A stretch of DNA of 64,000 nt from CAVWDI01 sp963793095 (lineage in GTDB: Bacteria; Chloroflexota; Anaerolineae; Anaerolineales; UBA4823). Positions 7,764 through 16,133 of the stretch are shown here, one piece after another. Numbering within the stretch: the first letter of the stretch is position 1; the number at the start of each line of letters is the position of its first letter. The translations under genes were made by a program, and so were the position numbers. Where the stretch lies: assembly GCA_963793095.1 (NCBI GenBank), contig CAWBYY010000002.1:992001-1056000 (forward strand). The letters run 5' to 3'. The notes under the pieces are model-generated. The model was not told where the DNA came from. It worked only from the letters and a program-made list of their open reading frames with translations, and made no database searches.

Positions 7764-8489
7764 ATGGCACACAAAACATCAATTGAATGGACTGAATCAA
7801 CATGGAATCCTTGGCAAGGTTGCATAAAAATCTCTCCAGGATGTAAAAATTGTTATATGTATCGTGGAAAAAGAAGATATGGAAAAAATCCAAAACAAAT
7901 AATCAAAAGCAAAACCACATTTTCTGATCCTTTGAAGTGGAAAGATTCGAAACTAATTTTTACGTGTTCTTGGTCTGATTGGTTTATTCAAGATGCTGAT
8001 AATTGGCGTGACGAAGCATGGGATATCATTAAGGATTCCCCTCAACATATTTTTCAAATACTCACAAAACGCCCAGAGAGAATAATACAGAATCTCCCCA
8101 TCGATTGGTGGGATGGCTGGGAAAATGTTTGGATAGGTGTTAGTATCGAAAACCAAGAATATATATTTAGAAAAGAACAACTTGGTATTATTCCAGCACA
8201 GGTTAAGTTTATTAGTGCAGAACCATTGCTTGGACCAATTGATCTTAAGGATTTGTCCTCTATTGATTGGGTAATTACTGGTGGTGAGAGTGGTCCTGGC
8301 GCAAGACCTATGGACATTAATTGGGTGCGATCTATTCGTGATCAGTGTGAATTTTATGGAATACCATTTTTCCACAAGCAAAATGGAGGCACCAAAATGA
8401 TCGATGGTGCATGGGGTGGCCGATTAATTGATGGAAAAATATGGAATGGTATTCCAGAAAGAAATTTGACGTGTGAATCACCAATATAA
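7764..8489 (+). CDS. Phage Gp37/Gp68 family (DUF5131) three-Cys protein
   Basis: 241 aa starting MAHKTSIEWTESTWNPWQGC, the hallmark opening of the Gp37/Gp68 family. Three cysteines, C20-x6-C27-x2-C30 in GCIKISPGCKNCY, form the likely Fe-S or radical-SAM-like site. The TCSWSDWF, ILTKRPERI, WIGVSIENQ, KFISAEPLLGPI and WVITGGESGPGARP motifs follow in family order. The family is found in phages and bacterial islands and its reaction is not firmly known. The gene is intact and AT-rich like TcmP. The two form the known genomic couple, which suggests a joint nucleic-acid or protein modification role. Confidence 0.88.
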   Translation: MAHKTSIEWTESTWNPWQGCIKISPGCKNCYMYRGKRRYGKNPKQIIKSKTTFSDPLKWKDSKLIFTCSWSDWFIQDADNWRDEAWDIIKDSPQHIFQILTKRPERIIQNLPIDWWDGWENVWIGVSIENQEYIFRKEQLGIIPAQVKFISAEPLLGPIDLKDLSSIDWVITGGESGPGARPMDINWVRSIRDQCEFYGIPFFHKQNGGTKMIDGAWGGRLIDGKIWNGIPERNLTCESPI

Positions 8490-8554
8490 AAATTTCTGCA
8501 TAAAATATAATTGATAACATACTTGGATTAACCAATTAAAGGCAACAGAATGTT

Positions 8555-8625
8555 CTAAGAATACTCAATCGGTGTTTTGAAATCAAGGCATTTTCTAGGT
8601 CGATTTGTTACGGAGAGACAAACCG
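8555..8625 (-). pseudogene. IS30-family transposase C-terminal scrap
   Basis: On the minus strand about 20 codons read TNRPRKCLDFKTPIEYS and stop. This is the conserved tail of IS30 transposases ('NNRPRKcLgykTPheVf'). Nothing else of the element is seen. It marks the 3' flank of the TcmP/Gp37-68 block as a former insertion site. Confidence 0.65.
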
Positions 8626-8734
8626 ATTGAAAACTGAAAAGAAAGAAATTTATTGGAAGATTCATATTGCATGGAATTTGTAGAGGACCAAAAATTACTT
8701 GAAGGGCTTCACCTATTTTAAGGAGGAAAATCAT

Positions 8735-9004
8735 ATGTCCACAACATTTAAGGGAGCAAATATTAGTCGGGATGATGTTCTACGAGCTTTTGAATTGTTT
8801 GATGATCTTTACCCTGCAACAAAAGACTATGCAGATTGGTTAGAAAACGATGCATATAAATATGCGATTCGCTATCAGGGTAAATTGTATCCGCCCAAAC
8901 ACATATTGAGCCAAATCAGTGGAATTCCAACAACCGAATTCAGCGGTGGAGATCAAACAAATCGTGTCTTTCGGCAGCTAGGTTTTGAGGTGGGTCCTAA
9001 GTAA
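8735..9004 (+). CDS. Small McrA-head-like (ScoMcrA N-terminal type) protein
   Basis: 89 aa from an ATG with AAGGAGG nine bases upstream. An in-frame upstream start at 8699 has no comparable site. The pattern 'R-DVL-A...FD...Y', AYKYAIRYQGKLYPPKHILS and EFSGGDQTNRVFRQLGFEV resembles the N-terminal head domain of ScoMcrA-like modified-DNA restriction enzymes and related stand-alone proteins. Here it is not fused to a nuclease. It lies 45 bp upstream of an EndoIII-like glycosylase gene in the same orientation, so the two probably share a transcript. The family call is by motif only. DNA recognition is an inference. Confidence 0.55.
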   Translation: MSTTFKGANISRDDVLRAFELFDDLYPATKDYADWLENDAYKYAIRYQGKLYPPKHILSQISGIPTTEFSGGDQTNRVFRQLGFEVGPK

Positions 9005-9049
9005 AATCATAAAAGTAAAAAAGCAGATTTATTAGCTGGGGAGGCGATA

Positions 9050-9787
9050 ATGAATAAACCAAATATTCATCTAATCAGAGAAGTGTTGCTTGCTTTTTCA
9101 TCCCAAATGGATCCACAGGTCTTATTTCCATCATTGGATCCTGATGCCTCTCGTCTCGTGATAGAAGATCCCTATGCGTTTTCCATCGCTGTCTGTCTCG
9201 ATCGCGGTGCAAAAGCGGAGTTGATCTGGGCAATTCCCTACTATTTAAAAAACGATCTTGGTCATCTTGATCCGTTCAAAATTTATCACTTGTCAATAGT
9301 TGATCTTGATGCTTTATTCCAAAGATTACCAAAGAAGCCCAGGTATGTGAATGCAGCCCCTAGGACTCTTAAAGAATTAACTAATCTGGTTGTTGAACAA
9401 TATAACGGTGATGCCAGTCATATTTGGCAAGGAAAAACAGCCGGGCATGTAAAAAGTGCCTTTCAGAGCATTTATGGTGTCGGTGAAGGCATCGCGAATA
9501 TGGCAGTTTTATTGATTGAGGCTGCATACCCAATCCGTTTTAATGATTTGGATAGACCGAAGATGGATATTAAACCAGATGTCCATACAATGCGCGTTCT
9601 ATATAGATTGGGTGTGAGTGAAGCTGTTTCTGAAAAAGCAGCCGTAGAGGCTGCTCGTGCAATTAATCCTTCTTACCCGGGTGAGATTGATGGTGCGCTT
9701 TGGTATATTGGTAGGGATTGGTGTTATGCATCCAATCCAAATTGTATTGAATGCCCTCTGACCAATGTGTGTTTAAAAAGGATTTAA
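9050..9787 (+). CDS. EndoIII-like HhH-GPD DNA glycosylase with Fe-S loop
   Basis: 245 aa, ATG preceded by GGGGAGG. A helix-hairpin-helix element lies at ~142-156 (IYGVGEGIANMAVLLI), followed by KPDVHTMRVLYRLG, where the Asp corresponds to the catalytic aspartate of EndoIII/MutY enzymes. The C-terminus has the canonical [4Fe-4S] loop C225-x6-C232-x2-C235-x5-C241. The usual catalytic Lys in the hairpin (LPGVGxKTA) is not present: the loop reads GVGEGIA. This points to a monofunctional or specialised glycosylase rather than housekeeping Nth. The gene lies in an AT-rich island and is followed after 7 bp by a DUF6884 gene. That suggests action on unusual or modified bases in foreign DNA, which is inference. 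Confidence 0.78.
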   Translation: MNKPNIHLIREVLLAFSSQMDPQVLFPSLDPDASRLVIEDPYAFSIAVCLDRGAKAELIWAIPYYLKNDLGHLDPFKIYHLSIVDLDALFQRLPKKPRYVNAAPRTLKELTNLVVEQYNGDASHIWQGKTAGHVKSAFQSIYGVGEGIANMAVLLIEAAYPIRFNDLDRPKMDIKPDVHTMRVLYRLGVSEAVSEKAAVEAARAINPSYPGEIDGALWYIGRDWCYASNPNCIECPLTNVCLKRI

Positions 9788-9794
9788 TAATCCA

Positions 9795-10232
9795 GTGGAG
9801 AGAAAAAATCCAAAGATCATCGCGCTTGTTGCTTGTGTAAGTAAGAAAGTCGATAAACCTATGCAAGCCCAGCAGCTATATATTTCTGATTGGTTTATAA
9901 AAGCATCAGCTTATGCTAAATCGATCTCTGATAATTGGTATATCTTGTCCGCTAAATATGGTTTGGTGAGCCCTGATGCTGTCATAGATCCGTATGATGA
10001 AACCTTGAACAATATGTCGGTGTCCGAGCGTAAGGATTGGTCATTATGGGTCATGCAGAATTTGTCACCTGAAGTAGTTCCTGGCGATCATGTCGTGTTT
10101 CTGGCTGGCAAGAAATATCGTGAGTTCTTGGTTCAACCTTTAAGATCTTTGGGTTGTTATGTTGAGATACCAATGGAGGGATTGCGTATCGGTGAGCAGT
10201 TGAATTGGCTTTCTCAAAGGTTGACTGTTTAG
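9795..10232 (+). CDS. DUF6884 (YaaA-like) protein
   Basis: 145 aa from a GTG seven bases after the glycosylase stop. Motifs: IALVACVSKKVDKPMQAQQL, SDNWYILSAKYGLVSPDAVI, PYDETL, HVVFLAGKKYREFLVQPL and EGLRIGEQLNWL. This is the DUF6884 pattern, often found in phages, islands and restriction-like loci. It is distantly similar to YaaA/DUF328, DNA-binding proteins linked to oxidative damage. Catalytic function is unknown. Tight spacing to the glycosylase implies translational coupling and a shared job in DNA base modification or removal. The gene is intact. Confidence 0.75.
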   Translation: MERKNPKIIALVACVSKKVDKPMQAQQLYISDWFIKASAYAKSISDNWYILSAKYGLVSPDAVIDPYDETLNNMSVSERKDWSLWVMQNLSPEVVPGDHVVFLAGKKYREFLVQPLRSLGCYVEIPMEGLRIGEQLNWLSQRLTV

Positions 10233-10605
10233 GTTCTTAGTAATAACGGATCCTGACTTAACTGCCCATTCAAATCCCAAAATATCCCCCGTTAGGCGAC
10301 TTGAAAAAACAGAACAAATGTGCTATTTTAAACTGCGGGATTTTCCGCTCATAATCTTAAGCGCACGTATTCCCTATAATTCTTATGCTTGGAAATTTCC
10401 AATATCCCGCCTCAGGGACTATCGTATTAAACAGAGCAGCCGTGTATAAAAAATACTCAACGCAGGCTGGTCACTTCATAATCCCACCTTTAAGCGAAAA
10501 AAATACTCTTAATAAATATGACAACCAACACTAAAAATGGTAAAAAACTTAAACGTGGCGCCTTTCAATCCCCGCACAAATTAATCAAAACTAAGAAATT
10601 ACCAC
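10233..10605. other. Intergenic stretch, nothing identified
   Basis: 373 AT-rich bases between the DUF6884 gene and the next small gene. Short stop-rich frames only. No tRNA, repeat array or clear terminator was seen. It marks the right edge of the AT-rich island, since GC content rises sharply from ~10620. Confidence 0.5.
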
Positions 10606-10986
10606 ATGACTGCAAATAATAAGACTATCTCCAGGCGAAAAAGAGGCGGGCAGCCCGGCAACTCCAATGCCCTCAAGCACGGTTTTTACAGCCGCCGCTT
10701 CTGCGACCTCGAGCGCCGCGACCTGGATGCCTCCCTCGACGACGATCTCCGCTCCGAGGCTGCCATGCTGCGTGTCCAGATCCGCCGTGTCTTTGACCTC
10801 GCCGCCGATGTTGATGACGTCGAGCAGGCTTCATCTCTCCTCCGCATCCTCGCCCTCTCCGTCGGTCGCCTGGCTGGTCTCCTGCGCGTCCAGGCTCTCT
10901 ACGGCCTCTCCGCTGCCGACGATTATGGTCGAACCCTCAACGAAGCCCTCACCGAGCTCATGGATGAGCTTTCCCTCAAGGTCTAG
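10606..10986 (+). CDS. Small terminase-small-subunit-like/mobile-associated protein
   Basis: 126 aa beginning MTANNKTISRRKRGGQPGNS followed by NALKHGFYSRRF. The 'GapkGNsNAlkHGfYs' motif is common at the N-terminus of terminase-small-subunit-like and other short mobile-associated proteins. The rest is a helical, acidic domain (LRSEAAMLRVQIRRVFDLAA, SLLRILALSVGRLAGLL) of unknown function. The abrupt GC rise compared with the preceding island suggests a different origin. No operon partners are convincing. It lies next to a low-complexity repeat and a decayed transposase. Confidence 0.55.
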   Translation: MTANNKTISRRKRGGQPGNSNALKHGFYSRRFCDLERRDLDASLDDDLRSEAAMLRVQIRRVFDLAADVDDVEQASSLLRILALSVGRLAGLLRVQALYGLSAADDYGRTLNEALTELMDELSLKV

Positions 10987-11063
10987 CCCGGTTTTTTATG
11001 CTGTGCCGCGCCGCACACCTCCCTCCCGTCATCTCGAGCCGTGCGCAGGGGTCCTATCCTCCT

Positions 11064-11242
11064 CCAATTCCCAATTCCCAATTCGTCCTAATCCCCAGTG
11101 ATTCAAAAAAACTCCAATCCCCAATTCGCAATTCGAAATTCGCAATTCCCAATCCCCAATTCGAAATTCGCAATCCCCAATTCCCAATCCCCAATTCGAA
11201 ATTCTAAATTCGCAATCCCCAATTCCCAATTCCCAATCCCCC
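11064..11242. repeat. Low-complexity degenerate repeat (AATTCGCAATTCCCAATCCCC)
   Basis: About 180 bp built from shuffled short words AATTCCC, AATCCCC, AATTCG and AAATTCGC. No fixed unit length and no unique spacers. Shorter versions occur at 1658-1700, 4709-4727 and 5370-5396, each next to a gene breakpoint. Confidence 0.85.
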
Positions 11243-11294
11243 TATTCGTTTCGATTCGTTCCTCAGCGAAATTTTCCCCCATAACTGCTGAAAA

Positions 11295-11817
11295 ATGCTC
11301 CTCACAGACGACCAGTATCGCTTTTTAGTCCATTCAATTCCGGATTTGTTTCCCGGGACGAATCCCTCTGCGATTCCTCTCCCAAAAATCGAATCATCCT
11401 CGAATGTGTCCTCTGGAAGCTCGCTTCCCGGATCCCCTGGTCCCAATTTCCTGCCGCCTACTTTTCCGCTTTTTCACCTGCAAATTCCATGTCCTGCTTT
11501 CCGGATCCACCTCCTTCCTCCCGCCAGGTTTACCGCCGCTACCATTACTGGCGCTCGCACGGTTTGCTCCTGAAAATTCTTTCCGCCCTCGCCCAGGACT
11601 TAAAACCACCCTCGGTCTCGACCTGGCTTCCGTCCTTTCCGAAGGTTTCGTCCGCTTTGAATGCCTTCCCGGTCGCTCCTGGCGGGTTTCCCTCGACCGC
11701 CCTGGTTACCAGCCCCGGGTTATGTTTACCGCCTTTCTGGTCCTCACCATCCTCGCCCGGGGTGTTGTCACCGGTTCGTTTGATTATTTGAGTTTTCCTT
11801 CCAGTCGTGTTCCGTAA
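11295..11817 (+). pseudogene. Decayed IS5/DUF4096-like transposase-domain gene
   Basis: The start MLLTDDQYRFLVHSIPDLFP resembles the IS5-type 'LTDeQw..i.pllP' opening. After a shift the +2 frame gives NRIILECVLWKLASRIPWSQ, then RQVYRRYHYWRSHGLLLKIL. This is like the DUF4096 'iLwvLrtGapWrdLP...tvyrRyrrWr' helix-turn-helix region. After another shift the frame ending at 11817 continues (GLDLASVLSEGFVRFECLPG). At least two frameshifts and no DDE catalytic core are seen. The neighbouring low-complexity repeat suggests a mobile context. Family call is moderate. Confidence 0.45.
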
Positions 11818-12006
11818 CCGCTTTCTCTGTGAATTTTTTAATTTTGGTCCCGGATTTCCAGGTTTCAAGCCGGAAGTTTGATAATTTTTCCGAGGAGTTT
11901 TGTCACTTGTCCCTTTGTACCCGGCTCGTTATCATTTTGGTCAGTTTTGTATCCTGTTTTTCTGCGCCTGGACCGCTCACGGTTCCGGCGCTCAACGGAG
12001 CACCTT

Positions 12007-13026
12007 ATGTTATATAGAACGATCACCAAGGGCAGGTTCCGCGACATGGTCGAAGGTCTGATGGAGGACAATGAGGTCATCGGTCCCAAGTGGCGCGACC
12101 GCGACAGCGATGGGAATAAGATCTACCGCTTCCTCAAGCTGAATGACTTCGACGAGCTCCAGATGGACTACACCCGCTCTTACCTCTCCCCCAAGAATTT
12201 TTTCCTGCCCTTCAGGGAAGACCTGGCGACTTTTGACTTCCAGGATTCGGACTGGGAGCAGAACATCCAGTACACCATCCACCCGCGTGTTATCGTCGGC
12301 ATGCGCGCCTGCGATATCAACGCCCTGCGCAAACTGGATGAGGTGATGGTCAAAAGCGTCTACCCCAACCCCTACTATTTCGCCCGCCGCCGCAACACCA
12401 TCATCATCGGTCTCGACCACGAACCGCTCGCGGACTGCTTCTGCCGCTCGATGAACGCCGATGTCGCCTTCCACGGCTTTGACCTCTTCCTGACCGATAT
12501 CGGCGACAAATATTTTATCGCCGTAAACTCGGATACCGGCTTTATGATCCTCAACCGCTACGGCGCTGAGCAGGTCGCCGAGGCGGACCAGGTGCTTTAC
12601 AAGCAGGTCAAGAAGCAGATCGAATCAAAGTTCAAGACCCAGGTGGATGTCACCATCGTGCCGGAGCTGATGGACCTGGAATTCGAGTCCGCGGTCTGGA
12701 AAAAGTGGGGCGATAAGTGCCTGAGCTGCGGCAGCTGCGCCATGGTCTGCCCGACCTGCTACTGCTACGGCGTCGAAGAGCAGGTCGACCTGACCTTCAC
12801 CCGGGCGACCAAGCGCCGTTTCCTTTATTCCTGCAACCTGCTCGATTTCGCCTCCGTTGCCGGCGGTCACAATTTCCGCCCCGAACCCCATATCCGCCTC
12901 AAGTACCGCTATTACCACCAGTTCCGGGGTTTTGTCGAGACTTATAACCAGTCCCTATGCGTGGGCTGCAACCGCTGCGGCGTGGCCTGCCTGGCGGGCA
13001 TCAATCCCAAGGCGGTTATTAGATGA
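12007..13026 (+). CDS. hydB: NiFe sulfhydrogenase beta subunit (Fe-S electron transfer)
   Basis: 339 aa from an ATG preceded by CGGAGCACCTT. The long upstream extension of the frame to 11878 lacks a good ribosome site and family support. The protein is the HydB/HyhB (AsrA-like) subunit of cytoplasmic group 3b hydrogenases. Its C-terminus carries two ferredoxin-type cysteine clusters: CLSCGSCAMVCPTCYCYG (~237-254) and CVGCNRCGVACLAGINP (~318-334). HIRLKYRYYHQFRGFVE is typical of the family. It passes electrons between the NAD(P)-binding gamma subunit and the catalytic dimer. It is the first gene of hydBGDA and the only one of the four that reads without a frameshift. GC-rich. Confidence 0.88.
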   Translation: MLYRTITKGRFRDMVEGLMEDNEVIGPKWRDRDSDGNKIYRFLKLNDFDELQMDYTRSYLSPKNFFLPFREDLATFDFQDSDWEQNIQYTIHPRVIVGMRACDINALRKLDEVMVKSVYPNPYYFARRRNTIIIGLDHEPLADCFCRSMNADVAFHGFDLFLTDIGDKYFIAVNSDTGFMILNRYGAEQVAEADQVLYKQVKKQIESKFKTQVDVTIVPELMDLEFESAVWKKWGDKCLSCGSCAMVCPTCYCYGVEEQVDLTFTRATKRRFLYSCNLLDFASVAGGHNFRPEPHIRLKYRYYHQFRGFVETYNQSLCVGCNRCGVACLAGINPKAVIR

Positions 13027-13051
13027 CTTGATACAGTATGGAGGTGGCTTG

Positions 13052-13956
13052 ATGTTAAAGATCCCCCACCACGATATCAACCTTGAGCCGTTCATGGCTC
13101 GCCCGCCTGATTTCAACCGCCGTGCCGCCCGCATGCAGACCGAACGCACCTACAAATCCCAGGTCCTGGCTGCCATCCAGCTCACAGAGCATGAAAAACT
13201 GTTCCATATCCGGATACTCGACCCGCTCGAGCGCCAGAATTTCCAATTTCTGCCCGGCCAGTTTGTTATGCTCGAGCTGCCCGGCTGCGGTGAGGTGGCC
13301 ATTTCGATTTCAGGCTCCAGCTCCAACCGGGAGTTCCTCGAGTTGTGCATCCGCAAGGTCGGCAAGGTAACCGGCATGCTCCACCGCCTTGAACCGGGCG
13401 CTTTTGTCGGGATCAGGGGCCCATTCGGGACCCATTTTCCCATGCAGGAGATGGTCGGCTCCAATGTGCTCTTGATCGCCGGAGGGCTGGGCATCGTCCC
13501 GCTCCGCTCCACCATTTACTGGGTGAATGACCACCGCATCGATTACCGGATGTGACCATCCTGTACGGGATCAGGGACCCGTCGCAGATCCTGTTCGATT
13601 ACCAGGCTGAGGAATGGTGCCGGATTTACGGCTTGCGGATGCAGACCATTGTCGAACATCCCGATGAGTCCTGGGCTGGTCATGTCGGCATGATCACCGA
13701 TTTGTTCGAGGACGTGCCCATCGATCCCGACAACACCTTCGCGGTTGTCTGCGGTCCGCCGGTGATGTTCAAGTTTGTTTGCGGGTACCTCAGCGATCTT
13801 GGGCTGCCGCGCCAGCGCATGTTTGTCTCTCTTGAAAGGCGCATGCACTGCGGCATGGGAAAGTGCTGCCGCTGCAACGTCGGCTCCACCTTCACCTGCC
13901 TGGACGGACCTGTGTTTGATTACTGGACTGTAATGAATCTCAAAGAAGCTATCTAG
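13052..13956 (+). CDS. hydG: Sulfhydrogenase gamma subunit (FAD/NAD(P) binding), one frameshift
   Basis: ATG with GGAGG ten bases upstream, 25 bp after hydB. The N-terminal FNR-type FAD domain is clear (FLPGQFVMLELPGCGEVAIS, then IRGPFGTHFP). The NAD(P) domain begins VLLIAGGLGIVPLRSTIYWV. Near 13548 the frame breaks: DHRIDYRM-stop versus TILYGIRDPSQILFDYQ in the next frame. One G is missing from an expected GGG. The second part ends with NTFAVVCGPPVMFKF and the 2Fe-2S motif C-GMGKC-CRC ... C (RMHCGMGKCCRCNVG). The combined length of ~300 aa is normal. The change is most simply a homopolymer indel. Reversible H2/NAD(P)H conversion is the known role of the complex. Confidence 0.85.
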
Positions 13957-14001
13957 ATTCTGGTTATTGCGGAACAATCCGCCTGTATATAAGGAAAGAA
14001 T

Positions 14002-14759
14002 ATGAAATACCTGGGAATACAGCTCGAAAAACCAAAAGTGGCCTTCTTTGGCTTCACCGGCTGTGAGGGCTGCCAGCTCCAGATTGCCAACAAGGAGGAG
14101 ACCCTGGCGGACCTGCTCGGGTCAATTCAGGTGCAGACCTTCCGCCTGATCTCCTCCGACAAGGATGATGACTACGACATCGCCTTTGTGGAGGGCAGCA
14201 TAACCACCGAAAAAGACGCCCAGAGGCTGCGGTTAATCCGGGATCAGGCAAAAATCCTGGTCGCAATGGGCGCCTGCGCCTGCCTGGGCGGCGTGCATAA
14301 CCTGCGCGAGCGCTTTAATCTCGAAGATGCCCTTGACGAGGTTTACGGTGATTTCCCGGTTGACACCGGGCCGGTCCGGACGCTCTCTGAGGTCGTTCCG
14401 GTCGATATCGAGCTGCCCGGCTGCCCGATCTCCAAATCCGAATTTGAGTGGCTGGTCCGGCACCTTATCCTTGGTCTCGAACCCCAGTTCCCCCAGTATC
14501 CGGTCTGTGTTGAGTGCAAGCAGCGCCTGAACACCTGCGTGATTGATATGGGTCTGGTCTGCTTCGGATCCGGTTACCCGCGGCTGGCTGCAACGCCATC
14601 TGCCCCCGCAACCATCTCGGCTGCTGGGGCTGCCGCGGTCCCGCTCCGGAGGCCAATATTGAATCGCTCCTTGAGATCCTCTCCGAGCGCGGTTTTTCCA
14701 GGTCCGAGATCGCCGAGCGGGCTGGATTTTTTAATGCCTTCAGTCTGGTTGGATGGTGA
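14002..14759 (+). CDS. hydD: Sulfhydrogenase delta (small) subunit, frameshifted
   Basis: ATG at 14002 with AAGGAAAG upstream. The proximal [4Fe-4S] ligands start at GFTGCEGCQLQIAN. VAMGACACLGGVHN and ELPGCPISKSEFEWLV follow in family order. Near 14567 the frame is lost within the cysteine-rich tail and is recovered in another frame as CNAICPRNHLGCWGCRGPAP through SLVGW and TGA at 14757. The net slip can be explained by two single-base insertions or one deletion. Because the original frame has no stop, it runs on into hydA and gives a false 581-codon HydD-HydA fusion. The ~252 aa true length is usual. Transfers electrons from the NiFe site. Confidence 0.85.
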
Positions 14760-14763
14760 TTTT

Positions 14764-16050
14764 ATGAAAATAAAAGTCGATACCCCGATTGATATTAATG
14801 TTGAGCACATCGCCCGTGTTGAAGGGCATGGCGATATCCGCATCCAGATTGAGGATGGGGAGCTGGTCCGCTGTGACTGGCAGGTGGTCGAAACGCCCCG
14901 CTTTTTCGAAGTGATGATGAAAGGCCTTTCAATTGAGACCGCGCCCCTCCTGGCTGCCCGCATCTGCGGGATCTGTTCGATTTCGCATGCCCTGGTCAGC
15001 GCCCGGGCGCTTGAACAGGCTTTGGGGATCGAAGTCCCCCGCCCTGCTCAAATTGCCCGCCTGCTCACCAAGCACTCCGAGACCCTCCAGAGCCACAGCC
15101 TGCACCTGTTCTTTCTGGTTGCGCCTGATCTGTTGAATGTGGGCAGCGTTTTGCCGGTTCTCGAGACTTCACCGCAGGTGATAAAGATCGCCACCAGCTT
15201 AAAAGGTTACGCAAACCGGGCCTCCGACCTGCTTGCCGGCCGCACCTCTCACCCGGTGGCGATCAAGGTCGGCGGCATGACTCAGTTGCCCCGCCGCAGC
15301 CAGCTCCGCACTTTAATGGACGAACTGGAGGCTGCCCTGCCAAATCTCTGGCAGGCGCTCGAGTTATTTAAAAATCTGCCCATGCCCAATTTTGTTCGCG
15401 AGACCGAGTTTGTCTCCCTGCGCGGGGAAGGCCATTATCCCTTTATCGGCGGCGATTTGATCTCCAGCGACGGGGTGGTCAAAGCCGAGTCTGATTACCT
15501 GGCCATGACTAACGAGTACCTGGCGGGCTATTCGACCTCCAAATTATGCCGGCTGAGCCGCGATTCATTTGCGGTCGGCGCCCTGGCCCGTTTTAATAAC
15601 AACCACGAGTGGCTCCATCCGCGCGCGAAAGAGGCTGCCCAGGCGCTGGGCTTGTCCCCCGGGACTTCCAATCCCTTTCACCACAACCTTGCCCAGCTTG
15701 TTGAATGCTTCCATGTAATGTATGAGTCACAGGATTTGATCAGCTGAACTGCTTGAACTGGACCTGTTCCAGACTTCAGCTGGTTACGAGCCGGAGGAGT
15801 GCGAGGGGGTTGGGGCGATCGAGGCCCCCGCGGGATTCTCTACCACCACTACAAAATCGACCCCCTCGGGAAGATCGCGAGCGCCAACTGCGTCATCCCC
15901 ACCGGTCAGAATCACGCCAACATCCATTACGATCTGCAGGCGTTCGTCCCCGAGCTTTACGCCCAGGGAATGGACTCCGCCCAGATCAGCAAACACGCCC
16001 AGATGCTGGTGCGTGCCTACGACCCCTGTATATCCTGTTCGGTCCATTGA
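14764..16050 (+). CDS. hydA: Sulfhydrogenase alpha (large, NiFe) subunit, two frameshifts
   Basis: The start ATG lies 4 bp after the hydD stop. The N-terminal nickel ligand motif RICGICSISHA is at ~68-78. The C-terminal motif DPCISCSVH immediately precedes the TGA at 16050, so both CxxC pairs that hold the NiFe centre are present. Other family segments: INVEHIARVEGHGDIRI, RTSHPVAIKVGGMTQLP. The frame slips near 15743 (after YESQDLIS, an extra base) and again near 15826 (a C-run one base short). It is restored at RGILYHHYKIDPLGKIASAN, IPTGQNHANIHYD. No C-terminal maturation extension follows the motif, unlike many NiFe large subunits. Full length is ~428 aa. Confidence 0.87.
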
Positions 16051-16133
16051 TCCGCTCCCGCCGTTTATTCATACCTGGTGGTGGGGTAATCCCGTCCTCT
16101 TTGTTTTGTTAAACCGTTCACTTGGAGTAGAAG

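Noticed and set aside
11064..11242. Possible CRISPR-like array
   Set aside because: No constant repeat length, no unique spacers, no cas genes. It is a low-complexity word repeat.
12010..12474. 154-codon minus-strand frame opposite hydB
   Set aside because: GC-rich antisense shadow. hydB has clear cysteine motifs and a ribosome site.
14002..15747. Single 581-codon frame suggesting a HydD-HydA fusion protein
   Set aside because: The middle (about residues 190-250) is out of frame. The true HydD tail and TGA are in another frame, and hydA has its own ATG at 14764. The open frame is a by-product of the slip in hydD.
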